This document shows positions 1 to 7,119 of a DNA stretch of 11,702 bases, piece after piece. The notes beneath the pieces are model-generated. The model ran no database searches. It saw nothing but the letters and a program-made list of their open reading frames with translations, and was not told the DNA's origin. The stretch is taken from positions 1 through 11,702 of the forward strand of contig DIYD01000314.1 in assembly GCA_002428905.1 (NCBI GenBank), written 5' to 3'. This DNA comes from Bacteroidetes bacterium UBA6063 (GTDB taxonomy: Bacteria; Bacteroidota; Bacteroidia; NS11-12g; UBA9320). Numbering within the stretch: the first letter of the stretch is position 1; every line of letters begins with the position of its first letter. Both the position numbers and the translations under genes were made by a program.

Positions 1-966
1 GCTTCATATGACCTTGCTTCATCCTCAGTATTTCCTGATGGTTCCATAGATGACCTGACAGGGTCAGATCCGTCAGTGCCTGGACAAATAAGATACATTC
101 TTGAAATATCACATGATGATTGGGATGACCCAATTTTTATACCACTTCATTCATCTACACCGCATATGAACGGTAGTCGAATGACCTGGGGAGATATTGA
201 TCACCTGGAATATGGTCAATGTTATACGATTAAGGTTTTGATTCCTCCCAGTAATACCGTGCAGTCATCATGCGCCCCTCCCTCACAATGCTGGATAGCT
301 TCCTCGATAACATGCACACCTTGCTTTTCTCCTTTAGTGCAGGTGTTTAATTATGGATGCAATCAGGCCTACCCGACCAGCGATTTATTGTATTGGGATT
401 TCGTTAGCACTCCTGTTAGGTTTCAGCACAATACAAGTGGTATTATTCCACTCGATGATAATGATTATAATATATGTGATGACGGTGGTCTTCACGATGG
501 CAAAAGGTTTCGTTTGCAAATCTGGGACATCAACAGCTCCACCCCGAGTGTTGGACCCGCAAACGGAGTTATCGTTGCTGATCTAGGATTTGCAACTGCT
601 ACCCCTACAGGGGCTTCCGGCTCGCTTAAGTGGGGGGAAGTAGATTGCGAACTTGAAGCTGAGAAATGTTACACCATGATTGTTTCAGTCTGGGAAAATA
701 ATGAATGGGTTCAGTCTGTGAGATATTGTTATCCTTGCTACGAACAATGTGCTGTAGGTGAAATCACTGCCAGTCCCGTTACGATTACACTAACGGCTTC
801 CGGTGGAGTTACCTATCAGTGGAGTAACGGATCAACTTCTCCTAGCATTACCGTCCCTTGCAATGGGACTCAATATTGGGTAACTCCCTTTGATGCCAAT
901 GGTTGTGCCGGAAACCCAATATGCTTTAAAACACCAACCTTGATATTCGATGAATGTGAGCCTTAA
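1..966 (+). CDS. Secreted cysteine-rich repeat protein, 3' end (partial at window edge)
   Basis: The frame is open from base 1 and reads continuously to TAA at 964-966. The GTG at base 76 is therefore probably internal and the gene starts upstream of the window. Two related units can be seen, each with a pattern like W-G-(D/E)-hydrophobic-D...LE...CYT followed by hydrophobic strands and a C-x-x-C pair (CTPC in the first, CYPC in the second). They are followed by a final domain with ASGGVTYQW and SNGSTSPSI, which resembles the SprB/PKD-like adhesin repeats common in surface proteins of Bacteroidota. More than a dozen cysteines suggest an oxidised extracellular fold. No obvious type IX C-terminal sorting domain is present; the protein ends FDECEP. 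It is the only clearly intact-looking reading frame on the + strand here. Exact function is unknown; a role in the envelope or as an adhesin is inferred from composition and repeats. Confidence 0.75.
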   Translation, partial: ASYDLASSSVFPDGSIDDLTGSDPSVPGQIRYILEISHDDWDDPIFIPLHSSTPHMNGSRMTWGDIDHLEYGQCYTIKVLIPPSNTVQSSCAPPSQCWIASSITCTPCFSPLVQVFNYGCNQAYPTSDLLYWDFVSTPVRFQHNTSGIIPLDDNDYNICDDGGLHDGKRFRLQIWDINSSTPSVGPANGVIVADLGFATATPTGASGSLKWGEVDCELEAEKCYTMIVSVWENNEWVQSVRYCYPCYEQCAVGEITASPVTITLTASGGVTYQWSNGSTSPSITVPCNGTQYWVTPFDANGCAGNPICFKTPTLIFDECEP

Positions 967-993
967 CTTAGCAAGATAATTTGAGGTTTGTCC

Positions 994-1008
994 GCAACGA
1001 ACTTGCTC
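994..1008 (+). repeat. 15-bp inverted repeat, left copy
   Basis: GCAACGAACTTGCTC here is the exact reverse complement of 4153-4167. It contains a small internal dyad (GCAA-N5-TTGC). The two copies bracket the displaced RHS tip, its immunity gene and the two gene remnants. Whether they are ends of an element or dispersed intergenic repeats cannot be decided from this window. Confidence 0.6.
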
Positions 1009-1070
1009 GGGGGTGTATTAATAGAAAAGGCTAACCAGTTGACTCTGTAGCAAAGGAGATTTGTACGAAA

Positions 1071-1103
1071 AAAAGAGTTCATCAATTCCTGATGAACTCT
1101 TTT
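1071..1103. terminator. Strong bidirectional intrinsic terminator
   Basis: A perfect 14-bp stem (1071-1084 with 1090-1103) closes a 5-nt loop. The outer pairs are four A:T pairs, giving a T-run at the 3' side on either strand. It lies about 105 bp after the stop of the + strand surface-protein gene and about 100 bp beyond the end of the - strand immunity gene, so it can serve both converging units. Confidence 0.8.
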
Positions 1104-1128
1104 GTAATGGGGTTTGGGGCATCCCCAA

Positions 1129-1179
1129 CAAGATGATTGTTAATCAAGTCTACGGAGTGACAATCTATCTTGCTTTTTT
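1129..1179 (+). terminator. Second hairpin followed by a T-run
   Basis: CAAGATGATTGT (1129-1140) pairs with ACAATCTATCTTG (1160-1172) apart from one bulged base. The loop is about 19 nt and TTTTTT follows at 1174-1179. It reads as a backup terminator for + strand transcription that passes the 1071-1103 hairpin. The long loop makes it less certain. Confidence 0.4.
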
Positions 1180-1204
1180 CAAATCCTCTATGAACCCATA
1201 GCCC

Positions 1205-1615
1205 CTATATATTTACCTCATTATAAGAGTTCAAATCAATTCGCGGTAATTTTGAATTCATATTGTCTAGATTCAAATCGTTGTCGAAAAGTACACCCAG
1301 AATATCTCCTTTATGCTCATCACAGAAAACGGTAAAAGTACCAATCTTTGAAATTATCCTCCATGAAATAACAGATTTAGGTTTCGACCGTTCAAATGAA
1401 ACTAACAAGTCCTCTATACCACTGATCCCAGCAATTATACTCTCGTTCATCATTTCAAACCTTGTTTTATATATATTAAATACCTTAGAGAATTGCACGG
1501 GCCCAAGTTTTCGGTACTTTGTTTTAGAATTTGACATAACACTATAACATTCCCTAGCATTAGCTATGTTTGAATTTCTCAGCAAAACAAGAATTGGTGT
1601 CATTTTATTTTCCAT
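1205..1615 (-). CDS. Putative immunity protein for the displaced ART-type RHS tip
   Basis: This is a small hydrophilic protein of about 136 residues, with no signal peptide or membrane segment and no family I recognise. I prefer the ATG at 1615 (MENKMTPILV) over the in-frame TTG nine bases upstream. The start lies about 10 nt after the stop codon of the toxin tip at 1626, which is the usual position of an immunity gene in polymorphic toxin loci. The sequence has a mixed alpha/beta look, with a helical first half (YKTRFEMMNESIIAGISGIEDLL) split here as YKTRFEMMNES and IIAGISGIEDLL, and a strand-rich second half (VISWRIISKIGTFTVFCDE). A cytosolic immunity protein suits a toxin that modifies a cytoplasmic target by ADP-ribosylation. 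The immunity role rests on position alone; the reading frame itself is credible. Confidence 0.6.
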   Translation of the reverse strand: MENKMTPILVLLRNSNIANARECYSVMSNSKTKYRKLGPVQFSKVFNIYKTRFEMMNESIIAGISGIEDLLVSFERSKPKSVISWRIISKIGTFTVFCDEHKGDILGVLFDNDLNLDNMNSKLPRIDLNSYNEVNI

Positions 1616-1625
1616 ATTGATCAAA

Positions 1626-2633
1626 TTAAGGTTTTTGAATTGGATGAACTGTATTTGCTTTAATTGGGCCCTCTATTAGTACTTCTTGTTCACTTGGCTT
1701 ATATGTAGTCATTTTGAGTCTGGGATCGCCAATGGGTAATTTCAAAGATAGCATAACTCCATTACCTGATTTAACTGTTCCCCATCTCAGTGCTACTTCA
1801 TAGCTATATGACCACGATGTATAATTGCTTTCGGTGTTACCCCAAGAATGCTCTTCAGGTGTAGCATCTCCTCCTTTAGGCATTGCGATCCCTTTCTGCG
1901 CAAAATGGTAGTTCTGGTGGGCTGAGTTTACACCTCGATATAAGGTTACACAATCCGCCCCACCACAGTCTCTATCACCTGCATCAGTTGGTACCAATAC
2001 TAAGCCAATAGTACCTAAAACTCGCCCAGCCCCAAGTAATACATCATCTGGACCTATTCCATCATCTTCAGGTATCTTATCTTCACCCCCTCCTACTCCT
2101 CCTGGCGGAGTGTCATAGTCTTCAGGCGCCCTCTCACCACCTCCTTCACCAGGCATTGGAAGCCAATCCGGTGCTGATGTTCCTGGAGTCATGCTCGAAG
2201 CTGAGGCACTGGCTGGAGGTAACAAAGGGGCATGCCATCTTTCCTTATCTACCTCAGCGGTTTTAAATTCATCACCTGCATAAACCCATTCTAAATCTCC
2301 ACTTGAATTCGGCAATAATGCATATAGTGAGCCGTCACTTTCATCGCGATATTCGTCATTCTCCTTATATCCTTCAGTAGTGGTAGGTGGTTCACCGAAC
2401 CCTTTCCAGTCGACTATGGCTACGGGCGAATTACCAAAGTATGTATAAGTACTTTGCCATGCATATTTGTACTCCCATGGATCTGTACTTAAGAACCGCC
2501 CTAATCGTGATTCATAGATTCTAGCTTCAAAAGCGACCGCACCTACAGTTGTCTCAAAGTCTCCCTCTTTTCCATTAAACCCAAAGTTGTGATAGGCTGG
2601 ACGAGTTTTTGAGTTTTCCTCGATTTCTCTAGA
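1626..2633 (-). pseudogene. Displaced RHS tip: end of RHS core plus ADP-ribosyltransferase-like toxin
   Basis: The frame opens after an in-frame TAG at 2634-2636 and has no good start codon near its beginning, so it is an RHS C-terminus without its own N-terminus (335 codons). Near the start, FGFNGKEGDF and then RLGRFLSTDP and YTYFGNSPVAIVDWKG match the end of the RHS core, after which variable toxins are attached. A Pro/Gly/Glu/Asp-rich linker and a short hydrophobic stretch (DVLLGAGRVLGTIGLVLVPT) come next. The last ~115 residues show three features of the R-S-E class of ADP-ribosyltransferases: LYRGV with the Arg (codon at 1935-1937), YTSWSYSYEVALRWG in the place of the STS motif, and SEQEVLIEGPI with an E-x-E pair near the C-terminus. 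The toxin class is inferred from motif order. It may be a silent cassette that becomes active after recombining onto an intact RHS gene, or it may be translated from an internal weak start. Confidence 0.7.
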
Positions 2634-2635
2634 CT

Positions 2636-2661
2636 AAAAACGAACCTTGTTTCGGTTTGTC
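2636..2661 (-). terminator. Possible weak terminator downstream of the AlbA/RecG-like remnant
   Basis: On the - strand, AAACCGAA pairs with TTCGTTT with one bulged C around a 6-nt loop, followed by TTTTTAG. It lies about 40 bp past the remnant's stop codon and right at the beginning of the RHS-tip frame. If functional it would separate the tip from upstream transcription. Confidence 0.3.
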
Positions 2662-2697
2662 TTTGTAATAGTCGTTATGTAGTTTAAGGCATCCCAA

Positions 2698-3615
2698 TTA
2701 TTCTTCTATAATTGTTGTTTCCCAGTATCCTCGCGTTCCACCAACTCGTTTTACATAACCTTTACTCTTGAGATGTTTTATATGTTTTTTAATAGCTCCT
2801 TCTTTGACACCTAATTCCTCACCTAGTTTCTGGTAACTAATTCTTTCATCATTCACAATTAAACTTAATACCTCTTTTTGTCTTGGAGTTAAATCTTTTA
2901 AGTCACTTATAGCAGCACCTTTTACGTCACCTTTTACGTCACCTTCATCTTTGTAAAAACTTCCTTCCGATTTGGGAAAAGACATTCGGATAAAATTATC
3001 CATAAAAATGAAACAATCTCTATTATATGCTTTAAGTATTCTTGGAACACCAGAACCTAAATGTTCAACCAGTTCAACATCTCTAAAAATTCGCATGATT
3101 TCTTTGTTTCTAGGCTTAGATATACCATTAAAGAAGTCTTCTTTACTCATGTCGTCTGGTAGTCTTCCTGCTGAAGTAATCTCCAATCGGTCACTAAATA
3201 TCTCAAACTTAGGAGGCACTTCCTCAGCATAGTCATTATGCACAATGGCATTTATAACAGCCTCTCGCACTGCATTAGCATCCCATAATCTTCGTGTATT
3301 TCTATCTTGAGTTGTTTTCTGAGTATAGGTAGTATTTTCGAGTTCCAGTTTGTCTAATACGCTCTTAGTTGCTTTAATCAAACATTCATAACCATACTCC
3401 TCATTTTCCATTAATTCAATCCGATCTTCGCCTTTCCACTTTGCCACTTTTATTGAAGTGCTATTACGATCAGACATCATATAGCCTACATAGTTAAACT
3501 TTCCTTCATCCGTAAGTAAGTCCAGGTTGGCTGCAAACTCTCCCCCTAAAGTAAGGTTCTTTTCTTGATAGTAAATCCTTAACTGTTCAAAGGTTAAATC
3601 CTTACCCTTTATGGT
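2698..3615 (-). pseudogene. 5'-truncated Schlafen-AlbA/RecG-like ATPase regulator
   Basis: The frame is open from 3615, just after a TGA at 3616-3618, to the stop at 2698. The first in-frame ATG is at 3480. Residues encoded before that ATG (DLTFEQLRIYYQEKNLTLGG, then FAANLDLLTDEGKFNYVGY) fit the middle of proteins with an N-terminal AlbA_2 domain, so the AlbA_2 part has been lost. Counting from the ATG, REAVINAIVHNDY (about 72-84), EIFSDRLEITSAG and LVEHLGSGVPRI (138-148) form the GHKL-like ATP-binding region called RecG C-terminal/HATPase_c_4. LTPRQKEVLSLI through YVKRVGGTRGYW (197-253) is a winged helix. Family members are transcriptional regulators or defence-associated proteins. A shortened protein from the ATG at 3480 could still be made, but the family's first domain is missing. 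Confidence 0.75.
2918..2941. repeat. 12-bp tandem repeat, two copies, in-frame
   Basis: CCTTTTACGTCA occurs twice back to back (2918-2929, 2930-2941) inside the AlbA/RecG-like remnant. On the - strand it encodes the tandem GDVKGDVKG in the linker between the ATPase-like region and the winged helix. Slippage here would change linker length by four residues without changing frame. Confidence 0.8.
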
Positions 3616-3635
3616 TCAATTTCTGCTGACGTTAA

Positions 3636-4088
3636 ACAATTAAAAACCTCTTAAATGAAAAGATAGCTAATCAGAAGGAACAGATAGTCAGTATTTTGGG
3701 GATTGATATATCTTTGCCTCAACTTTCAATTTGGGGCACTCTTATCCTCGGCTCTCTGTGTATTTACTTCCTTCTTCAACTAAAAAGTTTCATTTCCATA
3801 TATCAGAAACTAAGTAGTGATGATTTAGTTAATTCGACTTGGATGTTATTGTTTGATAGCAATTTGTCGAAGGTTGTCTCAATACTGACTATATTTTTGC
3901 TTCCAGTAATCACGGGAGGGTTTGTTGTATGGAGATTATTTGGGACTTTTTCAACAATCAGTTTACTTTCTTTTAGTGGTTCTCTACTTATTCTCATGTC
4001 ATCGGTGTTTAACTGGTTCTTGATTCAATCGTTTTTCAATACTCGACGGACATTGTCCACTTCGCTTGTTCAGCACGAGGAAAACTAA
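3636..4088 (+). pseudogene. Fragment of a membrane protein with three helices, 5' end missing
   Basis: The frame opens after a TAA at 3633-3635 and ends at TAA 4086-4088. No ATG is in frame before the first helix; TTG at 3696 is the first usable codon, yet the upstream residues (LLNEKIANQKEQIVSILGID) look like genuine protein. Three hydrophobic segments are clear: about LSIWGTLILGSLCIYFLL, VVSILTIFLLPVITGGFVV and TISLLSFSGSLLILMSSVF. The C-terminus is polar (RRTLSTSLVQHEEN). I do not recognise the family. The fragment starts within 20 bp of where the divergent AlbA/RecG-like remnant starts, so both seem to have lost their 5' ends at the same junction. It could be a real short gene using TTG, but truncation is more likely. 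Confidence 0.5.
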
Positions 4089-4152
4089 TGATAGTATAAT
4101 GAACAGGTAATTCAAGTCTTCAAAACCAAGGATAACTTATCAAAACAACGTT

Positions 4153-4167
4153 GAGCAAGTTCGTTGC
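4153..4167 (-). repeat. 15-bp inverted repeat, right copy
   Basis: GAGCAAGTTCGTTGC is the exact reverse complement of 994-1008. It lies in the 130-bp gap between the converging + strand membrane fragment and the - strand OmpA-like gene; no other feature is clear in that gap. Confidence 0.6.
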
Positions 4168-4218
4168 TGATCATCTTGTCGGGTCAATCTAGAATTGAAG
4201 GTAATATTAAGACGATTG

Positions 4219-5484
4219 CTAGTCTAGAAACACGTCAAGGACATGAACCTGTCCATCTTTCTGTTCGTATCTAAACACTTTGGATCTATTCAGTATTTCG
4301 TTAACTATTTTAGCATCAAATTCATTATATCTATCGGCATAGTAATTACTAATAACCAAGACAAAAGATACTGTTCTGAATTCATCACCGATTTCCTTAT
4401 TGGGTGATTTGAGATAATCGATTACTATTAACTCATTCAACTCAAGTTCAGTGTTGGCTTTCATAATTAACTCGGCATTACACGCTCGGAGAAATGCCAA
4501 ATGGGTGTTGTTAATTTTTTGACCTGGGACAAGACTAATCTGGTTTGCCCCGATCTGTTGTAATCCGTCATAATATTGATAGTTTGAGATTTTTCCAATA
4601 GAGCTACTACCAACTTTATAGAACAAAGATTCGGGATACAAATCATCAGCGGTTCCCCAAATTTTAAGGTAGTACTGGTTAGCTAGTACCTGATCCTCCA
4701 AAAAATTGAAGGTCTTTCTTAGTACAGCATCGGTCTGAATTGATTTGTAGGTTCCTGGTTTGAAGTGTTCACTCTGATAAGCTAGGGTGAATTTAATAAC
4801 CCTGTCCTTTCCCGAAACCGAATCCACTATTTTTACGTCTATTGTTTTTCCATAACCCTGGCCGATCTCACTATCAAGTTTATCTGGATTTAGGCTAGCA
4901 GCCAGCGTTCCCAATTGTTCAAGTTCTTGCTTTCGTAATTTTCTAACATCAATCTTCTGTAAAGAATCATTAATTTCTTTTTCTCTAATTCTTCGTTCAA
5001 TCTCTTCCTCTATGTCATCAGGGTCTTTTGGTGGGGCAGGAACTACCGTGTCTTGTAGGCTCAGAAAGTACCGTCTAACCTCCTTTAAATTGTTCCGATT
5101 AATTCCAAATTTGTTGTCCAACTTCATTGGTCTTCTCACTCTATTTGAATCAATAACCCCAAGTAGTGTATCTACAGTAGAAATAGCATACAAGACCGAG
5201 TCTTTATTGGTTCCCACAGTATATTTCTGATACCTACCTTGATAAATATTATGACTATATACTAAGTATTTATACATCAAATAGTAATCAAGTGCTCTAT
5301 TCTTGTCTCCAGGTGCTTTCTTCACAGAATTCAACCAAAATTTCGAATCTTTTGTATTCTTATCTTTGTACAATTTGCACGCCTTTCTAATTTTTCTTTT
5401 ATCGCCAAATGACTGACCCGACACTCCAGAATAAATGAAAACGAAAAGGCATGTTATAGATACGAGAGTAAATAAGTGTTTCAT
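4219..5484 (-). CDS. Secreted envelope protein with OmpA-like C-terminal domain
   Basis: I place the start at the ATG at 5484 (421 aa), 4 nt after the stop of the upstream gene, because it begins a good signal peptide: MKHLF, a hydrophobic core (TLVSITCLFVFIY) and a cleavage site near SGVSG/QS. An earlier in-frame ATG at 5520 would add 12 residues and overlap the neighbour. Residues 30-145 are helical and Lys-rich. Residues 150-195 begin with a Pro-rich stretch (VVPAPPKDPDD) and continue as a charged probable coiled coil. Residues 250-378 follow the OmpA/MotB peptidoglycan-binding pattern: YLKIWGTADD for the I-x-G-x-x-D strand, NNTHLAFLRACNAELIMKA for the N..LS..RA..V helix, and RTVSFVLVI for the final strand. 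This would anchor it to peptidoglycan in the periplasm. The OmpA-like call is by pattern and the match is divergent. It is the last gene of the set begun at 6426 or 6184. Confidence 0.6.
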   Translation of the reverse strand: MKHLFTLVSITCLFVFIYSGVSGQSFGDKRKIRKACKLYKDKNTKDSKFWLNSVKKAPGDKNRALDYYLMYKYLVYSHNIYQGRYQKYTVGTNKDSVLYAISTVDTLLGVIDSNRVRRPMKLDNKFGINRNNLKEVRRYFLSLQDTVVPAPPKDPDDIEEEIERRIREKEINDSLQKIDVRKLRKQELEQLGTLAASLNPDKLDSEIGQGYGKTIDVKIVDSVSGKDRVIKFTLAYQSEHFKPGTYKSIQTDAVLRKTFNFLEDQVLANQYYLKIWGTADDLYPESLFYKVGSSSIGKISNYQYYDGLQQIGANQISLVPGQKINNTHLAFLRACNAELIMKANTELELNELIVIDYLKSPNKEIGDEFRTVSFVLVISNYYADRYNEFDAKIVNEILNRSKVFRYEQKDGQVHVLDVFLD

Positions 5485-5488
5485 CGTG

Positions 5489-6184
5489 TTAATTAGATAC
5501 TTGTACTTTAAGCCAAACAATATTACTGTGGTTGTTTTCCATGCTTAATTCGAATGAATCGGTATGTGGTATTAATCGAAGATCATATTCAACATATTCT
5601 GCAATACTCCCACGAGTTGGACTTTCGTATAAATAAAACTCATTATTCAAATACTCTCCACTGACCTGTGAGATGTTGACTTTATTGATAAAGACGTCCC
5701 CTTTCTTGGCAATCTTGGGAAATTTACAGTGGGTCCACATGCCATTGGTAATGCTTCCAACCAAAAGATATCGATTCACTCCAGGCTTGAGATGGATTGG
5801 TTTTATTGATTGATCGTCCGGCTGTGATATCTCTTCATCATAGTCTACATTGTCTTCGGCACTCTCTGGTTCCGGTTCCACCGGTATCGCTTTTGGTTCT
5901 TCATTATCCTTTTTTGAGTCCGTTTTAAACTGTTCCCAACCTCTACTACCTAGAAAATATCCAAGAGAAAACCCAATCAAAAAAACCAATAATAAAAGCT
6001 TTTTTATATTGAATAAGGAATAAACAATCCCTAAGAAAACAACAGTGATTAATACACCTAATACCAATGGGTGCCAACCATGTTCAAATGAATAGTTTTC
6101 TTTAAGTATATGGTACATGGCACCACTGGCAATTAAGAAACTCGATCCTTTTGAAACCCAATCTCCTTTTTTGTTTTCTTCCAT
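5489..6184 (-). CDS. Membrane-anchored protein of unknown function, paired with the OmpA-like gene
   Basis: The protein has 231 residues, starting at an ATG (MEENKKGDWV). Two strong membrane helices lie at about 38-58 (HPLVLGVLITVVFLGIVYSL) and 61-80 (KKLLLLVFLIGFSLGYFLGS), and a weaker hydrophobic stretch at 15-27. An acidic Pro/Glu-rich linker (100-129) joins them to a beta-rich domain of about 100 residues that ends VWLKVQVSN. The layout suggests a short inner-membrane hairpin with a soluble domain; which side it faces is unclear. It is separated by only 4 nt from the downstream OmpA-like gene, so the two are almost surely co-translated and may act together at the envelope. I do not recognise the family. 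Confidence 0.7.
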   Translation of the reverse strand: MEENKKGDWVSKGSSFLIASGAMYHILKENYSFEHGWHPLVLGVLITVVFLGIVYSLFNIKKLLLLVFLIGFSLGYFLGSRGWEQFKTDSKKDNEEPKAIPVEPEPESAEDNVDYDEEISQPDDQSIKPIHLKPGVNRYLLVGSITNGMWTHCKFPKIAKKGDVFINKVNISQVSGEYLNNEFYLYESPTRGSIAEYVEYDLRLIPHTDSFELSMENNHSNIVWLKVQVSN

Positions 6185-6200
6185 TCTAATTCACTCAGAT

Positions 6201-6225
6201 AAAAACAACCTCCTTGAGGTTGTTT
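6201..6225 (-). terminator. Intrinsic terminator between the 65-aa and 231-aa genes
   Basis: A perfect 10-bp stem (6203-6212 with 6216-6225) with a 3-nt loop is followed on the - strand by a run of five T. It lies 4 bp after the stop of the 65-aa gene and 17 bp before the ATG of the 231-aa gene. It should attenuate read-through, or help set the ratio of the two products. Confidence 0.75.
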
Positions 6226-6228
6226 AAT

Positions 6229-6426
6229 TCAAGTTACAAGTTGATTGATGACTAGTAGAATACCAATAAGACAAGCACAGGCTTTAAGGAACCATGCACC
6301 CTTGCCATCTCGACTCAATCCATCTTTTCTTCCTATGTAATAAACTAGAGCTAGTTGGAACAAAAGAATAGCAATCCATATCATATCACCCTGTAACTGT
6401 AATTGATTAATTGTCAGACCATTCAT
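6229..6426 (-). CDS. Small two-helix membrane protein
   Basis: This is a 65-residue protein from an ATG at 6426. Two hydrophobic helices are evident, about residues 14-31 (MIWIAILLFQLALVYYIG) and 46-63 (FLKACACLIGILLVINQL), joined by a basic loop (RKDGLSRDGKG), which suggests an N-out/C-out hairpin with the loop in the cytoplasm. It is followed at once by a terminator and then by the 231-aa gene on the same strand. The family is not recognised; size and topology would also fit a small holin-like or accessory membrane protein, but nothing else supports that. Confidence 0.55.
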   Translation of the reverse strand: MNGLTINQLQLQGDMIWIAILLFQLALVYYIGRKDGLSRDGKGAWFLKACACLIGILLVINQLVT

Positions 6427-6667
6427 GTTTTCTTTTCAGTCTAGTACACTCCTCTAAATAGTCAAGACTCAATCAAACATTTGCTTCTACGCTTTACACG
6501 AAGTTAAATACGTTCGCGACTGCTTACTGCCTCAAATCATTAAAATACTCAACCTTAACTAGCCACATATTGTCATGACCTATTTCATTAGCTCATCTAG
6601 TTCCAATTAAGGCTTGGTAGATTTATTTGTTAAACTGCAGATGCTTCAAAACCAGGGAGTAAAACAC
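6427..6667. other. Intergenic region upstream of the small membrane gene
   Basis: About 240 bases without a credible reading frame. It must carry the promoter of the 65-aa gene, but I see no unambiguous TTG/TAnnTTTG pair. An 11-bp word, CTTCAAAACCA at 6644-6654, also occurs at 4118-4128 before the right copy of the inverted repeat; in both places a run of A/C-rich sequence follows. Confidence 0.5.
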
Positions 6668-6703
6668 TAAAAGCTACGTTCGTTATAACGAACGTAGCTT
6701 TTA
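6668..6703 (-). terminator. 36-bp perfect palindrome, probable terminator
   Basis: The sequence is a perfect dyad centred on TATA: TAAAAGCTACGTTCGT followed by TATA and the exact complement. It begins 13 nt after the stop of the IS1-like fragment and has T-rich outer arms, so it can stop transcription from either direction. Such perfect symmetry is more than a terminator needs, so a protein-binding or element-end role is also possible. Confidence 0.6.
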
Positions 6704-6715
6704 CCAGGCTGGTAC

Positions 6716-6934
6716 TCAAACTTCGCTGAAGACGTACATTCCTGCACTTTCTTTTACTAAAGACACCACCCATTTATTAATCTCCGGTTCATAGGCTTTG
6801 TATGAATAGCTGTCAACACTACTCCTGGTACATTGCTTGCATTTGTACCGTTGTTTGCCATTCTTCGTCTTACCATTCTTAACTATCTTTCCTCCATCCA
6901 CACATTTACTACACTTGGGTCGATTTGATTCCAT
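6716..6934 (-). pseudogene. IS1-family InsA-like zinc-ribbon protein, C-terminus lost
   Basis: From the ATG at 6934 the protein has 72 residues (MESNRPKCSKC...). It shows two Cys pairs, CSKC and CKQC, with KNGKTKNGKQRYKC between them and SYSYKAYEPEINKWVVSLVKE after, which is the usual order for the zinc-ribbon start of IS1-family InsA proteins. The typical GVG-(R)-...-I helix-turn-helix follows only in part (SAGMYVFSEV) before a TGA, and no InsB/DDE part is found downstream. It is therefore a remnant. A longer frame from TTG at 6979 overlaps the presumed inverted repeat and is not the likely start. Confidence 0.75.
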
Positions 6935-6984
6935 TTTAGCCGATTTAAGACCATGAAAATAAAGGAAATGGTATAGCAATCACC
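6716..6984 (-). mobile_element. Truncated IS1-family element, left end retained
   Basis: On the - strand, GGTGATTGCTATACC (6984 to 6970) begins about 50 nt before the InsA-like ATG. IS1 starts GGTGATGCT and has its insA start at about nucleotide 56, so this is likely to be the left inverted repeat. The right part of the element is missing; the sequence past the stop at 6716 has no transposase homology that I can see. The neighbouring AGGAGGTGAT looks like a ribosome binding site but is probably the junction of flank and IS end. Confidence 0.5.
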
Positions 6985-7119
6985 TCCTCTATTTATATTA
7001 ATTCGCCTTTCAACCTTGATCTTCAGCTGTTTACAATAAAGAATCTATCTCATCAACACGTTTACTACACTACCCAAGATCATGGACCCTAATTGATGAA
7101 GCAATAATCCTATTTGTCC

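Noticed and set aside
76..78. GTG at 76 as the start of the surface-protein gene
   Set aside because: The same frame is open to base 1 with plausible protein (DGSIDDLTGSDPS), so the gene continues upstream of the window.
2918..2941. Tandem repeat as the beginning of a CRISPR-like array
   Set aside because: There are only two adjacent 12-bp copies with no spacers, and they lie in frame inside a coding remnant.
5482..5520. Longer start (ATG at 5520) for the OmpA-like protein
   Set aside because: It would overlap the upstream gene by 32 nt and put 12 polar residues in front of a good signal peptide; the ATG at 5484 fits better.
4219..6426. The envelope gene set as part of a Bacteroidota type VI secretion locus
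   Set aside because: No sheath, tube, baseplate or TssR/TssN-like sequence is visible; an OmpA-like domain alone does not support it.
6977..6990. AGGAGGTGAT as a strong ribosome binding site for a TTG start at 6979
   Set aside because: The spacing to TTG is only about 3 nt, the region does not otherwise use such sites, and the stretch is better explained as the flank plus left inverted repeat of an IS1-like element.
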